Of a stretch of 64,000 nucleotides of DNA, positions 47,601 to 58,300 are shown one piece after another. This DNA is from Ancylostoma caninum (lineage: Eukaryota > Nematoda > Chromadorea > Rhabditida > Ancylostomatidae), in contig JBAJFG010000562.1 of NCBI GenBank assembly GCA_037903475.1, positions 806,001 through 870,000 of the forward strand, in the 5' to 3' direction. Position numbers and translations under genes: made by a program. Within the stretch, counting starts at the first letter, position 1. The number at the start of each line of letters is the position of its first letter. The notes beneath the pieces are model-generated. The model saw only the letters and a list, made by a program, of their open reading frames with translations. It was not told the origin of the DNA and made no database searches.

Positions 47601-50600
47601 AACTCGGCGGAAACAATGACTGAGCAAATCAGGAATAAAATAATGACGATGCACAACTATCGCAGGTAAAGCATGCAATTTGTTTTGGCGAACAGTCCAA
47701 AGCAGAGTTATATTTATCAAACGAAGGAGTGAAAAACATTTCACTCTTTGGAAAATTCGAGCGTTCGAACATTCAGTTTTTGGATCAAAGTTACCTATGC
47801 CTCATTAAGTTGAAGGACAAACAAGTGGCAGAATATGGTAGTAAACAAGATCTCAGTGGACTCTCACGGACCTATCATGATTAAGAACTACACAAATGAA
47901 TGAGGCGGTTGCTCTATTGAGAATTCTATAGATAACGACACCAAATTTGTTGAGTTGGGTTATCTAATAGGCATAGCAAAGGAGTAGTGCGGTCAAGATG
48001 AAAACACCATTGCCAATGGTGGGAAACGCGATCTGTAGATAATATTCGCACTTGACCATCCACGAGGAAGAAAGCCCTGCCTGGGCGTTCTTCCAAGAAA
48101 TAGTTCCCATACTCGTTTTGCAACGCATTTAAGGATTGTCAACCTTTTTGCTCACAGATGCATCCGATCTGGCTTACCGCGCCGCGACACGCGCGCGGCT
48201 CAGCAGACTAGCCAAGTGCTACACTGTCGCGCGTTGCCGCTGATGATGTTCTGGTAGTACGTTTACTTAAGCATTTCGCAGTGGAAACCAAAATAAGCGA
48301 AACATCAATACAAGCGACAATCAGTGCGCCCAGCTTGTCTGCCGCGCCGCGTAGGTGTGCGGTGCGGCAGACCGGGTGGGCTGTCCTTTGTGATGCAGAA
48401 ACGATTTAACAGCACAGTATGTATCATTCATTGAAGGCGTAATGCCCAGGAGGGAAGGGGAGAAGGGGGAGGTATGAAAGTCTGCGGCGAAATTTTCGTG
48501 CATCTCAGCACCGACTTTTAACCTATACATTTTTTCCATGGAATTGGTATGGTGTTGTGAGTCAGGCAGCAGGTCTACACATGGAAAGATGTGGGAAATA
48601 TGACCTAAACTAAGAAGAGTGCAAACGTAAGGCTAGTAGCCGGAAGAAGGGAAAAAATTAGACTTAACAAATCTGACCGGATGTATGAACATGATGCCTT
48701 TGACATTTCCTTCCAGTAATTTTCAGGTCCATTGTTGCTAAAGGAACTGTCAGGAATGGTAAAGAAGGTAATCCTAACTGTCCGAGGGCCACCAATATGT
48801 ATCAGATGGTAAGTGAGGCGTGCTATTGTAGGATAGGAGTAAAGACATAGTTTGTAGATGTTGGTTTCTTCGACTGATCGTGAAAAGGAGAGAAACTGAA
48901 AAGGATAACAAAAAGAAAAAAGAATGAACTCAGTGTTCCCATCAAACAGTGCATCAAGATCGCGGATGTGCGGAAGTAAAATTTCAAATCCCGTAAAACG
49001 TAAAACGCAAAACGGAAGGCCAAAAATAGGCGGAAAACGGAAGGCGTAAAACGGAAAACGGAAAATTCCGCACACCCCTGATCAAGATACGATTAGCCTC
49101 ACAAACTCCGTGGAATTTTTAAAACACCCCTTTTTATCTAGAATTTTATAAGTTCAAGGATTTTAGGATCAAAAATATTCAGCTTTTAGTTTTAAGAAAA
49201 AAATTTTCTGTGGTGCGTCAGGTACAGTCGGGTCCGGCAGCCACTGCAAATGGGCGCCGGCGGGCGCCAGCCGCCGCCACCCTCCGGCGCCCCGGTATTA
49301 ATGAGCCATAAATCACTCGAGCTTGGGAGAAAGCGAAGAAAAATACAATTTTAGTCCATAGTAGACAGAGTGCGGTGGATATGTTAAGGCTATAAAGCAG
49401 GGGACCATTTTCACAACATTCACGTTTTTTCATTTTTGTGATTTTCATGAGGAAAGATTTCTGAATACCCAATAAGCGGAGCCAACTCTTCTATTTTCTG
49501 CTATAGTACACTGCTTCACGAATACAAAAATGGCCGTTATTCTTCTATAGATGGACACAGTACTTCAGTTATCCCATCTGAATAATGAAGCTCATCCAAT
49601 TCGGGATCCTCAGAAATAACTGAATTCCGTGAAAATTGTTCCATATCCATTGCGAAGTAGTTCTACCGCTTTCATTTATCTTTCATGGAGCAGTCCTTTA
49701 CGGCGGAGTTACTCTCTCCCGGTTTCCCTCAACTTCGAAAAAGTGGTTTTTCACTATTTCTTACACTTACACTTATCGCATTTTATCTTCGAAATTTATG
49801 CAAAACGTTGCCGGATGCCTTCCTGGACTACCCGAAGGAGATCACGGGGGACGTTCCAAGCAGTGAACCCCAAACACTGCGATACTTAACTCTGGATCTC
49901 CAACGGAGTGGAACCAGCGATAGGGACAGATTGCAATCTGCCGCTCAAACCACTGAGCCATCCGGGCTACTTTTTATATAGGTGTTTCTTAGATAACTGC
50001 AGCAGCCGTAGGCAGCATGCTATATTTATTTGCAAAACGTGGGTACAGGGCAGGATTCGATCCCCTGACCACCACAATGTCGATCATTCGCTCAACCCAC
50101 TGAGCTATGCGCGCACGCGATGCAACATACAAATGGTGTCCACTATTACTTACACTCACACTTATCGTAGTTTATCTTGGAAATTTAGGTGAAAAGGGAG
50201 CTGGGTGGGGCCACTCCTGTGAAGCCTAAGCCTAAGCCTTAAACCCATTCTTAAGCATAGGGTTAGGCTTATCTACTCTGTCTACTATGGACCAAAATTG
50301 TACTTTTCTTCGCTTTCTCTCAAGCTCGAGTGATTTATAGCTCATTAATACCGGGGCGCCTGAGGGTGGCGGCGGCCGGCGCCCCCCGGCGCCCATTTGT
50401 AGTGGCTGCCGGACCGGACTGTACACAATCTCACCCTGCAATTGTTAAAGCTATAAAAATTAGAAAGCAGAGACGTACAAGAACAAGGAATCACGGTTTG
50501 CTATCCAGAATTACCACACTTTGCAGAGGTACGACATGGCGCTGGAGCAAGAAGCACAAGCTTACGCGAACACCTGTGCAAACGTGGGCTCAGACGTGTC

Positions 50601-52783
50601 AACGCGACCAGATTCCGGGGAAAACGTCCACACAAACCCATCAACGACGATTCCTTTGCTTGACGCTTTTACTCATGTTAGTCGGAGTCTATGGAAAAAC
50701 AATGAAACAACTCACACGAAGATATTTCTAAGAGAACATTCAGGCTCAACAACATTGGTTCTCGAAAATATTCAAGAATGGTATCAATCCAAAGATGAAG
50801 TACACAAAATTCCTAGAACAGAAAGCCAATGCGCCCCTTGAATTCATTCAGGTGAGTGGTTAGGTTTCGTTGCAAAGAATCATTCTGGATTTTAGCAATT
50901 GGTCTTAGCCTAGGAGAATATTGCAAAGCTCCGTGGATATGGTGCCCCTATCATGATGAATGAAAAGAACACTACAAAGCATTAGAAGTATTTTCTAGGA
51001 GTCAGAGTTAAACCCACTCATCTGCAGTGGAGTATCGGTATGGAAAATCGCAAAGAAAAACTCACACTCAAAGATTGGCTCACAAATGCGTGGAAGAGAT
51101 TCATTCCTGTGTATTCATAATAATGTCGTACTGGCCGAGAGAAGATTGTAGGAAGATTTGGATTCGATATTCACACCATTCACCTTCGAAGAAGACTTTT
51201 TTTGTGGAACAGCTATGCCATCAATAACGAGTCCCACCAAGACCTAACAATCTGGAAGCATCCTGGAAACAGCAGCCACTGTAGCAATCTCTATGATGAG
51301 CTTACATCATGAAATGACCTGTGGGAGTGCAGCGATGTGAAGTCAGCTCGCAGTGACCATTGGCTATAGTCCGTTCCGAAAACGACGATAGTTGAGTATT
51401 CGTGCTAGTGATATGCATTTCTCGTCTGCCTCTCCGAATACGGCACTATTCCTCGCGTTCTCTCATTCTCTAATTTCTGCGCAACTACGTTTTCATGTGA
51501 AACGCACTATAGCTTACCACAGCTGACCTCATTCCACAAATGAGGAGCACTGGCAGTGCATGCGGATGTGAGTGCGTGCAGTGATTGTGTGGGAGAAATA
51601 ATGACTAATTGGCATTCAACTCAGTCAAGGCAACCTCTCTCAGATTGGAGAAGTTTTCTACCGCAGCAATATATGCAATTCACCGACGTGATTTTGTTTC
51701 TGTATGCCGCTTCGATTTTTCCGTAGGTTGAATACGAACAGCTTGCGGCAGCCTTCGCCTTTGCCTGGCCCTGACTTCTGTGAGGTTAGCTCATCGGAAG
51801 AGCTGACATCGCAAATCGGATCGGTTCATCGCGTTTCCCACGTGAGCGTAGCATCTCGTGCCTTGAAGACTTTGGTCACCTGGGCAGTGAACTCGCTCAG
51901 CTGAGAAGTGACCTGACATGTAAGCTTAGCGTTCCCAACATGGGAGATTACTACGGCATCAGATGTATGGTTAACTGCATCTGAAACACCAGAGGCGTGA
52001 CTGTGGAGAATAAGATATGGAAATGGAGCGTAGGTCTTGAGCAAGCGTATTAGACCTGTTTAGAGCCTTTTTTCCATTGTTTACACATGATTGTGCATGT
52101 AAATTTCTTGTGAGAATATACCGCTTAACGTCTCTTCCTTGCTCTCGAGGAAAATCTTCGCTTTTTTCTTGCTCATACATACGTATTAGTATCGGTGACT
52201 TGATGAGAGTGACCAATCGTAGCACTTTTGCACCGCCCCTTTTTCCTCATAACGCTCCACCTATACGTTTTCACATGCGAGGAATCCTGTCGGGGAAAAA
52301 ATTTCATTGCTCAGAGTTTCCATACGTATTTATCCTATATTGTCGAGAATAGTACATCGTTTCAGATGGTCTGGGCTAATTCGTACAAAATCGGATGCGG
52401 CGCCCGTCGTTGCAGCAGCGGTACCTTCATCGTATGTCGCTATCGCCCACGGTGAGGAAGTGAACTTTTCTAGAAATTAGCACGAACGAACACGACTTGG
52501 TTACATAATTACTGCGGTTCTACCGCCGCGATTTTATAGCGAAAATCAATGATTAAGACAATGTGAAAATCGTGCAAGAAATCAGGTGGCACAATCTTGC
52601 AACGAACCTCATTAGAGCTATCTCTGAATGTAAAGCCTTCCTCTCGTACGATACCGTGAAAGAAGCAAGTTTAACTTCAGGGGCAACATCTACGACGAGT
52701 TCATCTACTTCAGTGGAGCTGCCACCTGTGCAAGATGTCGCAACTCTTGCGTTGATGGCCTCTGCATGGCTCCACCAGTGTAA
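41636..52783 (+). CDS. Gene 5: secreted double-CAP-domain protein, 485 aa, 13 exons
   Basis: Exons: 41636-41653, 41716-41764, 41841-41980, 42916-43025, 43754-43892, 44733-44824, 47171-47322, 47437-47665, 48727-48808, 50527-50676, 50744-50851, 52366-52451, 52681-52783. The phases close. Signal peptide MLVYLLVFLSSYATA. CAP1: TVHNSIRSELAKG, GSKLKGSKTLFAL, NYDCTLEALAMAAVP, GRSQNLAV, MAPFAN, MGCKGYYC, VVCVYSD. The hinge begins PKLGSPLYSDDSNDQKGC and has four Cys. The linker is long and Ser/Pro/Ala-rich (about 55 residues, SPSANSSTSPASASTNSSAS). CAP2: MTEQIRNKIMTMHNYRR, NPNCPRATNMY, RYDMALEQEAQAYANTC, DSGEN, FIQMVWANSYKIGCG, CRYRPRGNIY, tail ending GLCMAPPV. MVW here is nearer the classic CAP1 signature than MAW in genes 1 and 2. 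Its closest relative in the window is gene 6. Confidence 0.88.
42311..42487 (+). mobile_element. Penelope-like retroelement fragment (gene 5 intron 3)
   Basis: It reads QLARDRLYDMRCVSAQCVVY, then one stop, then GKCAKMGAVHQLECMTCNEL and YMEETGETLSV. The RDRLYD-x2-C motif followed by LEC-x2-C-x(3)-Y-x(2)-E-T-G-x-T-L matches the conserved region before and within the GIY-YIG endonuclease of Penelope-like elements. One stop codon and the lack of flanking reverse transcriptase show it is dead. Confidence 0.75.
44830..47170. other. Long intron 6 of gene 5
   Basis: I find no copy of the CFC-type terminal exon here. Two related stretches (near 45490-45580 and 45955-46020) share TTTTGTGGA, TATTCAAA, ACCAAAA and point to an old repeat; a third piece resembling them is near 51190. 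A run of GGGGGAGGGGGGGGGG lies at about 46890. Confidence 0.35.
49225..50421. mobile_element. 1.2-kb TA-flanked inverted-repeat element carrying tRNA-derived modules, copy 1
   Basis: Left end CAGTCGGGTCCGGCAGCCAC, right end GTGGCTGCCGGACCGGACTG, each flanked by TA. The inverted arms extend about 150-170 bp (GGCGCC blocks, CGGTATTAATGAGC, ACTCGAGCTTGGGAGAAAGC, CATAGTAGACAG). Inside, on the minus strand, are tRNA-like module 2 (49906-49968) and module 1 (50044-50114) with A- and B-box motifs. CAGT ends and TA duplication suggest a Tc1/mariner-type non-autonomous element. It ends about 105 bp before gene 5 exon 10. Confidence 0.8.
51840..52010. repeat. Short imperfect repeat cluster (gene 5 intron 11)
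   Basis: GTCACCTGGGCAGTGAACTC, GAAGTGACCTGAC and CCCACGTGAG against CCCAACATGGGAG recur in alternating orientation. I see no known family. Confidence 0.2.
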
Positions 52784-52828
52784 GCACATATGTGACACTC
52801 CAATCATGTTGCATACCGTAGTTCAACC

Positions 52829-52834
52829 AATAAA
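52829..52834 (+). terminator. Polyadenylation signal of gene 5
   Basis: AATAAA in GTTCAACCAATAAACG, 46 bp after the stop codon; same context as genes 1 and 4. Confidence 0.75.
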
Positions 52835-53484
52835 CGTAATGAATTTGCGGTGCATACAGGGTGATCATATTGAATGTATATACAAAAGGAAACTACAACA
52901 TTGCATGCTTCTATTACATGAAGTGTACAATAGCTACTTAGAAGTGCAATTTAGATTAGACATCAATAACGCAGGAGGAGTGAGAATAGATCGTAAGAGA
53001 AGAAGTTATTTTCACACTTTCCGGTTTCGGGGCTAAGAACTAGACCGGTTGTGTCACTTCCTTAGTGCTCCGGGTTTTACACCCTTTCATCAGTAGTTTC
53101 CAAGAAAGTTACAAAAGAATACATGTAGAGAAACAGATGTGTGAAACAGATATATCATATACAATTATATATCACTAGTCGCTGCAGCGACAGCGCGCGA
53201 CACCAACATGCTGTCTCGAAAATTCTGTCCAACAGTCGTGCATCAGTCGCAAACGTTCATTTCCGAATAATTTCCCATATGCGATATGGATGCCTGAATG
53301 AAAATGAAGCACCATGAGGCAGCGAACGAATGTTCTTCACAGCTGTTGCAGCAGGTTACAGTCAAGACTGCTGCGAAACAAACCATCTAATGGCAACTAT
53401 GAGATGCAACGCCTATTTGTTCGCGATTGTAATAAAATTTGTGAAAAACGAGTCATCCGATTCTGGTACGTTTTGCTATTACAG

Positions 53485-53602
53485 ATAAGAGTGGATAAAA
53501 ATGTACAATCAGGAAGCTACAAGTTTTTAAGCTATATATAGCGGCGCCACTGCACACAGCACATCGAAGAATCTTTGCGCGATCAGGTTCTTCTGTTAAG
53601 TG
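53485..53602 (+). promoter_or_regulatory. Distal conserved promoter block of gene 6
   Basis: It contains CTATATATAGCGGC (about 53531-53544) and aligns in order with 41085-41200 before gene 5. Here it is 1.8 kb from the ATG because mobile elements fill 53675-54812. Confidence 0.45.
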
Positions 53603-53674
53603 ACTAGGCCTTATCTAGGCAGCAATCGTGCAAGATACTGTTTTTCGCAAAATTGTCAAAATTGCACTATGTAG

Positions 53675-54035
53675 ACTACCCAGGGAGAAGTCAGGCTGCG
53701 TGACAAGAGGTACGCTGCTGGTCTGTTATTGGTCGATTCATGTGCGCTTCGCGTCTGCAGCCTTCTAGGGCACGAGCAGTTCTGCATGGATATGGACAAC
53801 TTTTCTGAGCTTGAGAGGGACAGATGAGTGTTATCGGAACCCAGAAACTGTGAGAAGGCGGCCGCCGCTGTCATTTAGTGCTTCAAATTTGAAGAAAGAG
53901 CCTGAGCTTGAAAAGCGTACGCGTGCGGCGCGGTCGCGTCGCGGCGTACGTTTTGACCGCCACCCGAGAAGTCAATCGGCTTAGAGATTTCGTTGAATTA
54001 TTAGAGGCCCGTTCTTGCCGAAGGATGGTGTAGTT
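53675..54035 (-). mobile_element. Inverted copy of the 39595-39965 repeat
   Basis: The word order is the reverse complement of that at 39595-39965, including TGATTGGTCGATTCATGTGC-like, CGAGCAGTTCTGCATGGATA, GGCGCGGTCGCGTCGCGGCG and TTTTGACCGCCACCCGAG. Confidence 0.65.
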
Positions 54036-54193
54036 GTGTTTCTCGGTTAGTTTCGGGTATGCCACCACAGCTCTAACGGAAAAACAATTGGATCTAAGCG
54101 TAGTTCCACCACCGGGATAAAGCAATTTTTGGTCACAGCCCTAGTTCGAAAATGTACAATTTTGAACAGATCAGTGTTGACATGGGTGTTAGG

Positions 54194-54476
54194 CAGTGGC
54201 GGACGCAGAAAGTGGGCGGGAGGGGGGGCGTGGGAAGAAAAGTGGGGTCTCCGCCGTTTTGGGGACCCAGACGGAAAATAAAATTAATAATAATATTAAT
54301 TATAATAATAAACAATAAATAAAAAATATATTAAAAATAATAATAAAAATAAACAATTAAAAATAAACTAACACAAGATTTTTATTTGTATTGTAAAGTA
54401 ATTTCGAAAATTTGGCGACCCATTCTCGGGGGGGGGCGCCCCCCCGCCCCCCCCCCCCTCCCTGCGTCCGCCACTG
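54194..54476. mobile_element. hAT-type MITE with 8-bp target duplication
   Basis: The ends CAGTGGCGGACGCAG and CTGCGTCCGCCACTG are perfect inverted repeats. Both sides are flanked by GTGTTAGG (54186-54193 and 54477-54484). An 8-bp duplication and CAGTGGCGGA-type ends are typical of the hAT superfamily. The interior is AT-rich (TAATAATA) with G- and C-runs; no transposase. Confidence 0.9.
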
Positions 54477-54499
54477 GTGTTAGGAGAAGCTTGTGAATC

Positions 54500-54812
54500 A
54501 TTCATACGTCAAATAACGACAGGCTCCAAAAAAAGGTACGCGCAAATCGCTCCTACTAACGTCTTAAACTGGGTGTGCGCATGTGGTTTAGCGCAAGGGT
54601 GGTGTGTGGTGTTCGCACCAGTTTCAGGGTTTCTTAACGGGACCCATCAGTGGAACACCTCCGTACTATGGACTCACATGAGATACCGTCTTCATTTTTT
54701 TGTGTTTTCTGCGTGTCTAACGCTGTCGTCCTCAATGCGCTCATCGTCCCTGCAAACTCCGATATACTGGGAAATTTCCAAACACGGAAATTTCGTGAGT
54801 GCTGCCTTTAAG
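54500..54812 (-). mobile_element. Partial MITE related to 9259-9689
   Basis: It ends GAAATTTCGTGAGTGCTGCC plus TTTAA, and its interior matches the 9-kb copy inverted (GGGACCCATCAGTGGAACAC, ACTCACATGAGATACCGTC). The other terminus was not found. Confidence 0.6.
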
Positions 54813-55184
54813 AGCATTTCCTGATTGCCGTGATCACATGTGTATGGGAATTGTACAACAATCAAAACGATAGCGATTGAAAGATATGCTTGAAAGATAC
54901 CACATAAACTTTAAACCAGAGAGGAAGCACGAAATCGCGCCGTTAATCGCATCGCACCACCATGCGATTGAACTGGTCAAACGCTATGTGAACGTGGAAG
55001 AGAATTGTTCGAATCTCCAAAGTTTGAATATTCGCAAATTTCTTGGCACTTTCATTTGGTTCCATTGTTTTCCACAAAACAAAAAAGTCCATCGTAGTGC
55101 ATAGCAAATGAAATAAAAACTGAGAAAATTCCACTATCCTCGAACTAGAGAGGTCCAGAGTACAGATACATAGTACTAGAACAG

Positions 55185-55323
55185 AGGTTGTAAACTTTTT
55201 GCGCAATATTACTCCATAGGTGGCATAAGATATGTTGTTTACTTGCACTTTACGAGGATGCAACACAAATAAACTTTTTGTCAAGCAGGGCTTATCTACA
55301 GTAGCTCGAACGTACATAACAGC
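55185..55323 (+). promoter_or_regulatory. Proximal conserved promoter block of gene 6
   Basis: It aligns with 41445-41585 (GGTTGTAAACTTTTTG, TTACTCCATAGGTGGC, TTGTTTACTTGCACTTTACG, AATAAACTTTTTGTCAAGCA). The TATA-like word is changed to TACATAACAGC. Confidence 0.5.
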
Positions 55324-55372
55324 AAAACTTTGGGTGTGCCTCGACAGTCAGATTTCTCAGTTGTTGATCACC

Positions 55373-58300
55373 ATGCTAATCTGTCTACTGGTAGGAAGTA
55401 TCAGTATGTTCAACCTTTCTTTTTTCTCTAATTATTTCACTTATTTGAGGTACTCCTCAACAGCTACGCTACGGCTACTACCACCTACTACCCAACTGAC
55501 GGTAATTTAAAAAAAATAACAATTTAAAAATGGAGATCTCCTAAAATTGGCGGAAATACTCCGGTAGTATGTCAAACGCCACTGTCTAGTTAGAGATAGA
55601 GTCGGTAGTGAATTGCTATGGAGGTGTATTGAACTCCAAGACCTACCACCACGTTTGAGGAGTATGTCAGGTTATATACACATAGTATAGCATAGCAGAT
55701 CACTCCCGTCTGCTGGGAGCACGTAGGTGCGGCGAACTGAGTTCATCGCGCAAAATGAACTGAGAACCATCTTGTCGCGTCGGAATTGTTTCACAGATGA
55801 AGGGGCTCAGAGGGAAATGCTACAAGTGTTTCATGCTACACCCGTTAGCTATTTACTATTTTACTATACTATACACTATTTTACTATTTTCGTAGGGTAA
55901 TTTCACACGCAACGTACCGTGTTTCAGTGTGCAGTGATACAATCACAGATCTTTTTCGGCTTGAAATTATGGCAGCACATAACGCCTTAAGAGGGCAGCT
56001 CGCAAGAGGAGAAATAGAACAGGACGACGGATCAAAATTGAAGGGTTCGAAGACCCTTTTCAAACTCGTATGTCTTTTCATTATACAGGGGGGGGCCATA
56101 AGTTATTGTACAACGTTTGCTCATTTATTTCTCCACCAGCAACACATGGATTATCCTGCTCTTTTCGCTGCCGAATAGAGCAGGGATCAAAGTATCTTAC
56201 AGTTAAAACCCGGTTTCCCGGGAGAGTTTTGCTTTGGAGCAGTTGGACTTAGAACAGGTTTTTGAAAAAAGCGGGTTGATGTGGAAATTTTTTACGAAAA
56301 ATCCACCAAATCTCTAAAGTGGGGTGTACTGCTTAGATGCATCTTAAAGAGCAAAGAATGCTCTTTCTAAAAATATCAAACTGTTTTTGTGGCTGTTTTG
56401 CTCGGAAATTGCGGGCAGAGTTAGTGCATTTTGCGGCACCGAAAGTCTGCAATGAATGTTTCCGATAAACTTTTTTCGTTATCTTGGAAGTATCCAGGAG
56501 GTTTTTGTGATCAAAAGATAGAGCAAATCCAGCTCTATTAAACAGTGCCTAGTGCGGCAAAAAATATTCTACTACTGCGGAGAAATGGGCCAGCAAACGT
56601 TGTACAATAACTTATGGCCCCCCCCCCCCTGTATGTATTCTAGTGCCCTGAACAATAGCATTGTTGTGGTGCAGTACATAGCACAGATGGCTTCATTTCT
56701 CGTTCCTCAATAGAGATTTGGACACACACGGCCTTTTCACGGAACAGTTCATTATTCTTGAATAAAAACCGATACAACCGATATTCTTCTCGGTTTTTTT
56801 TTCAGAATTATGACTGTACTTTGGAGGGACTCGCCATGGCTGCGGTTCCTACAAATTGTGCGCGACAGCCCGCAATGGATTTGAATCCGCTTGGACGATC
56901 ACAGAATTTGGCAGCGTAGGTGGTCGTTAGAGTTCTGTGGGTGCTAGGAAATCAACCAGACCTGGACCCGTATACAATATATTTAGCTGAAGGAGCGAAA
57001 AAAAAAACACCAGCTGTATGTCCGTTCCACCAGTGTTCATCCATTCCACTCTAGAATATAAGTAATCAATCCATGTGTTCACGTCTTGACGCAAATTTGA
57101 TACGTTGACGAGAGTTAGCTTGAATTTCTTATGCAACAATGGATCTCTATCAATCGGATGTACAGGAAGCTCCAAATGTCCGCAGTCAAGAGGGGTGTGG
57201 CCACGGCGCGGCTCCTTGATCAGACACAGGCGCTCTCTATGCTGCCTCTGGCTTCTCTGACTCTGCAGACAACCAGTGGCAGCATGCAGAGCGCCTGTGT
57301 CTCTGCCTAAAGCCGCGTCGTGGCCACGCCCCTCTTGACTGCGGACATTTGGAGCTTCCTATAAATCTGGTAAAAATATCATGCATTGAAACGAGTTGAT
57401 ACACACGGATACGTATACGCATATCCGCGGGTACGTTCTTATTGGACAGAGAACATCCAAACCACTCCAATATATCCGTCTGAACGCTTTATCCAACCGA
57501 ATAAAGTCTAACATATTGGACACCGGAGCTGAACTATTTGTCAGACGCGGTACCATGGAAACTCTTCCGGGCAGAGGGCACAGAACAGATCTGGAAAATC
57601 ACCTGCTTTCTTTTCCGAGTAAGCAAAATAGGCCTTCTGGATCTGTGACTGAAGCAGTCGAGCGACCTTTCCACCCATTTGCTACTGCGCCCAGGTTAAA
57701 AATCGCTTGAAATCGTCAAGAGACCAGCGAACACCCTGCCTCATGCGCGCTCATGTGCAGACCTCGCAAAAACACTCAGTTGCAGTACTCGTTAACCACT
57801 TCACAAAGGTTCTCACACTGCTTTACATCAAATCGGAGAGTTTTTACCTTTATCTTGGTTTTCCCATTTCCAGAGTTACGGCAAACAATGATCCTTCCAC
57901 AGGCCAACCCCTGCAAACTGCCATCAACTCAGCCACGACTCTGTGGGCCGAGAGACTTCATGTAGAATTGCTCAAAAACCCGATCTACACCAATGAACGC
58001 ATGGCTCCATTTGCAAATGTGAGTTTTGCGATTTCCAGGGGAGTGTACTGTACATACAGTATCTCATAGAATTCTTTCACATTTCGCAATTAGGGGTTTT
58101 GCTATATGTGGAGCACAAGTATCGTATTCATTTTGTACCATACCCTCCTTTTTATAAAATTACGGTAAAAACTTAACTCCGGCGCCATGTAGCCAGCCTT
58201 TAGCGCCATGAGGAGCGCTACCGTAGGATTCTGTGAAATACCGTATTTAGATGCTGCCAAAATCTTCACGAACATTTTGGCTTAAACTTTGAATAGCGGG

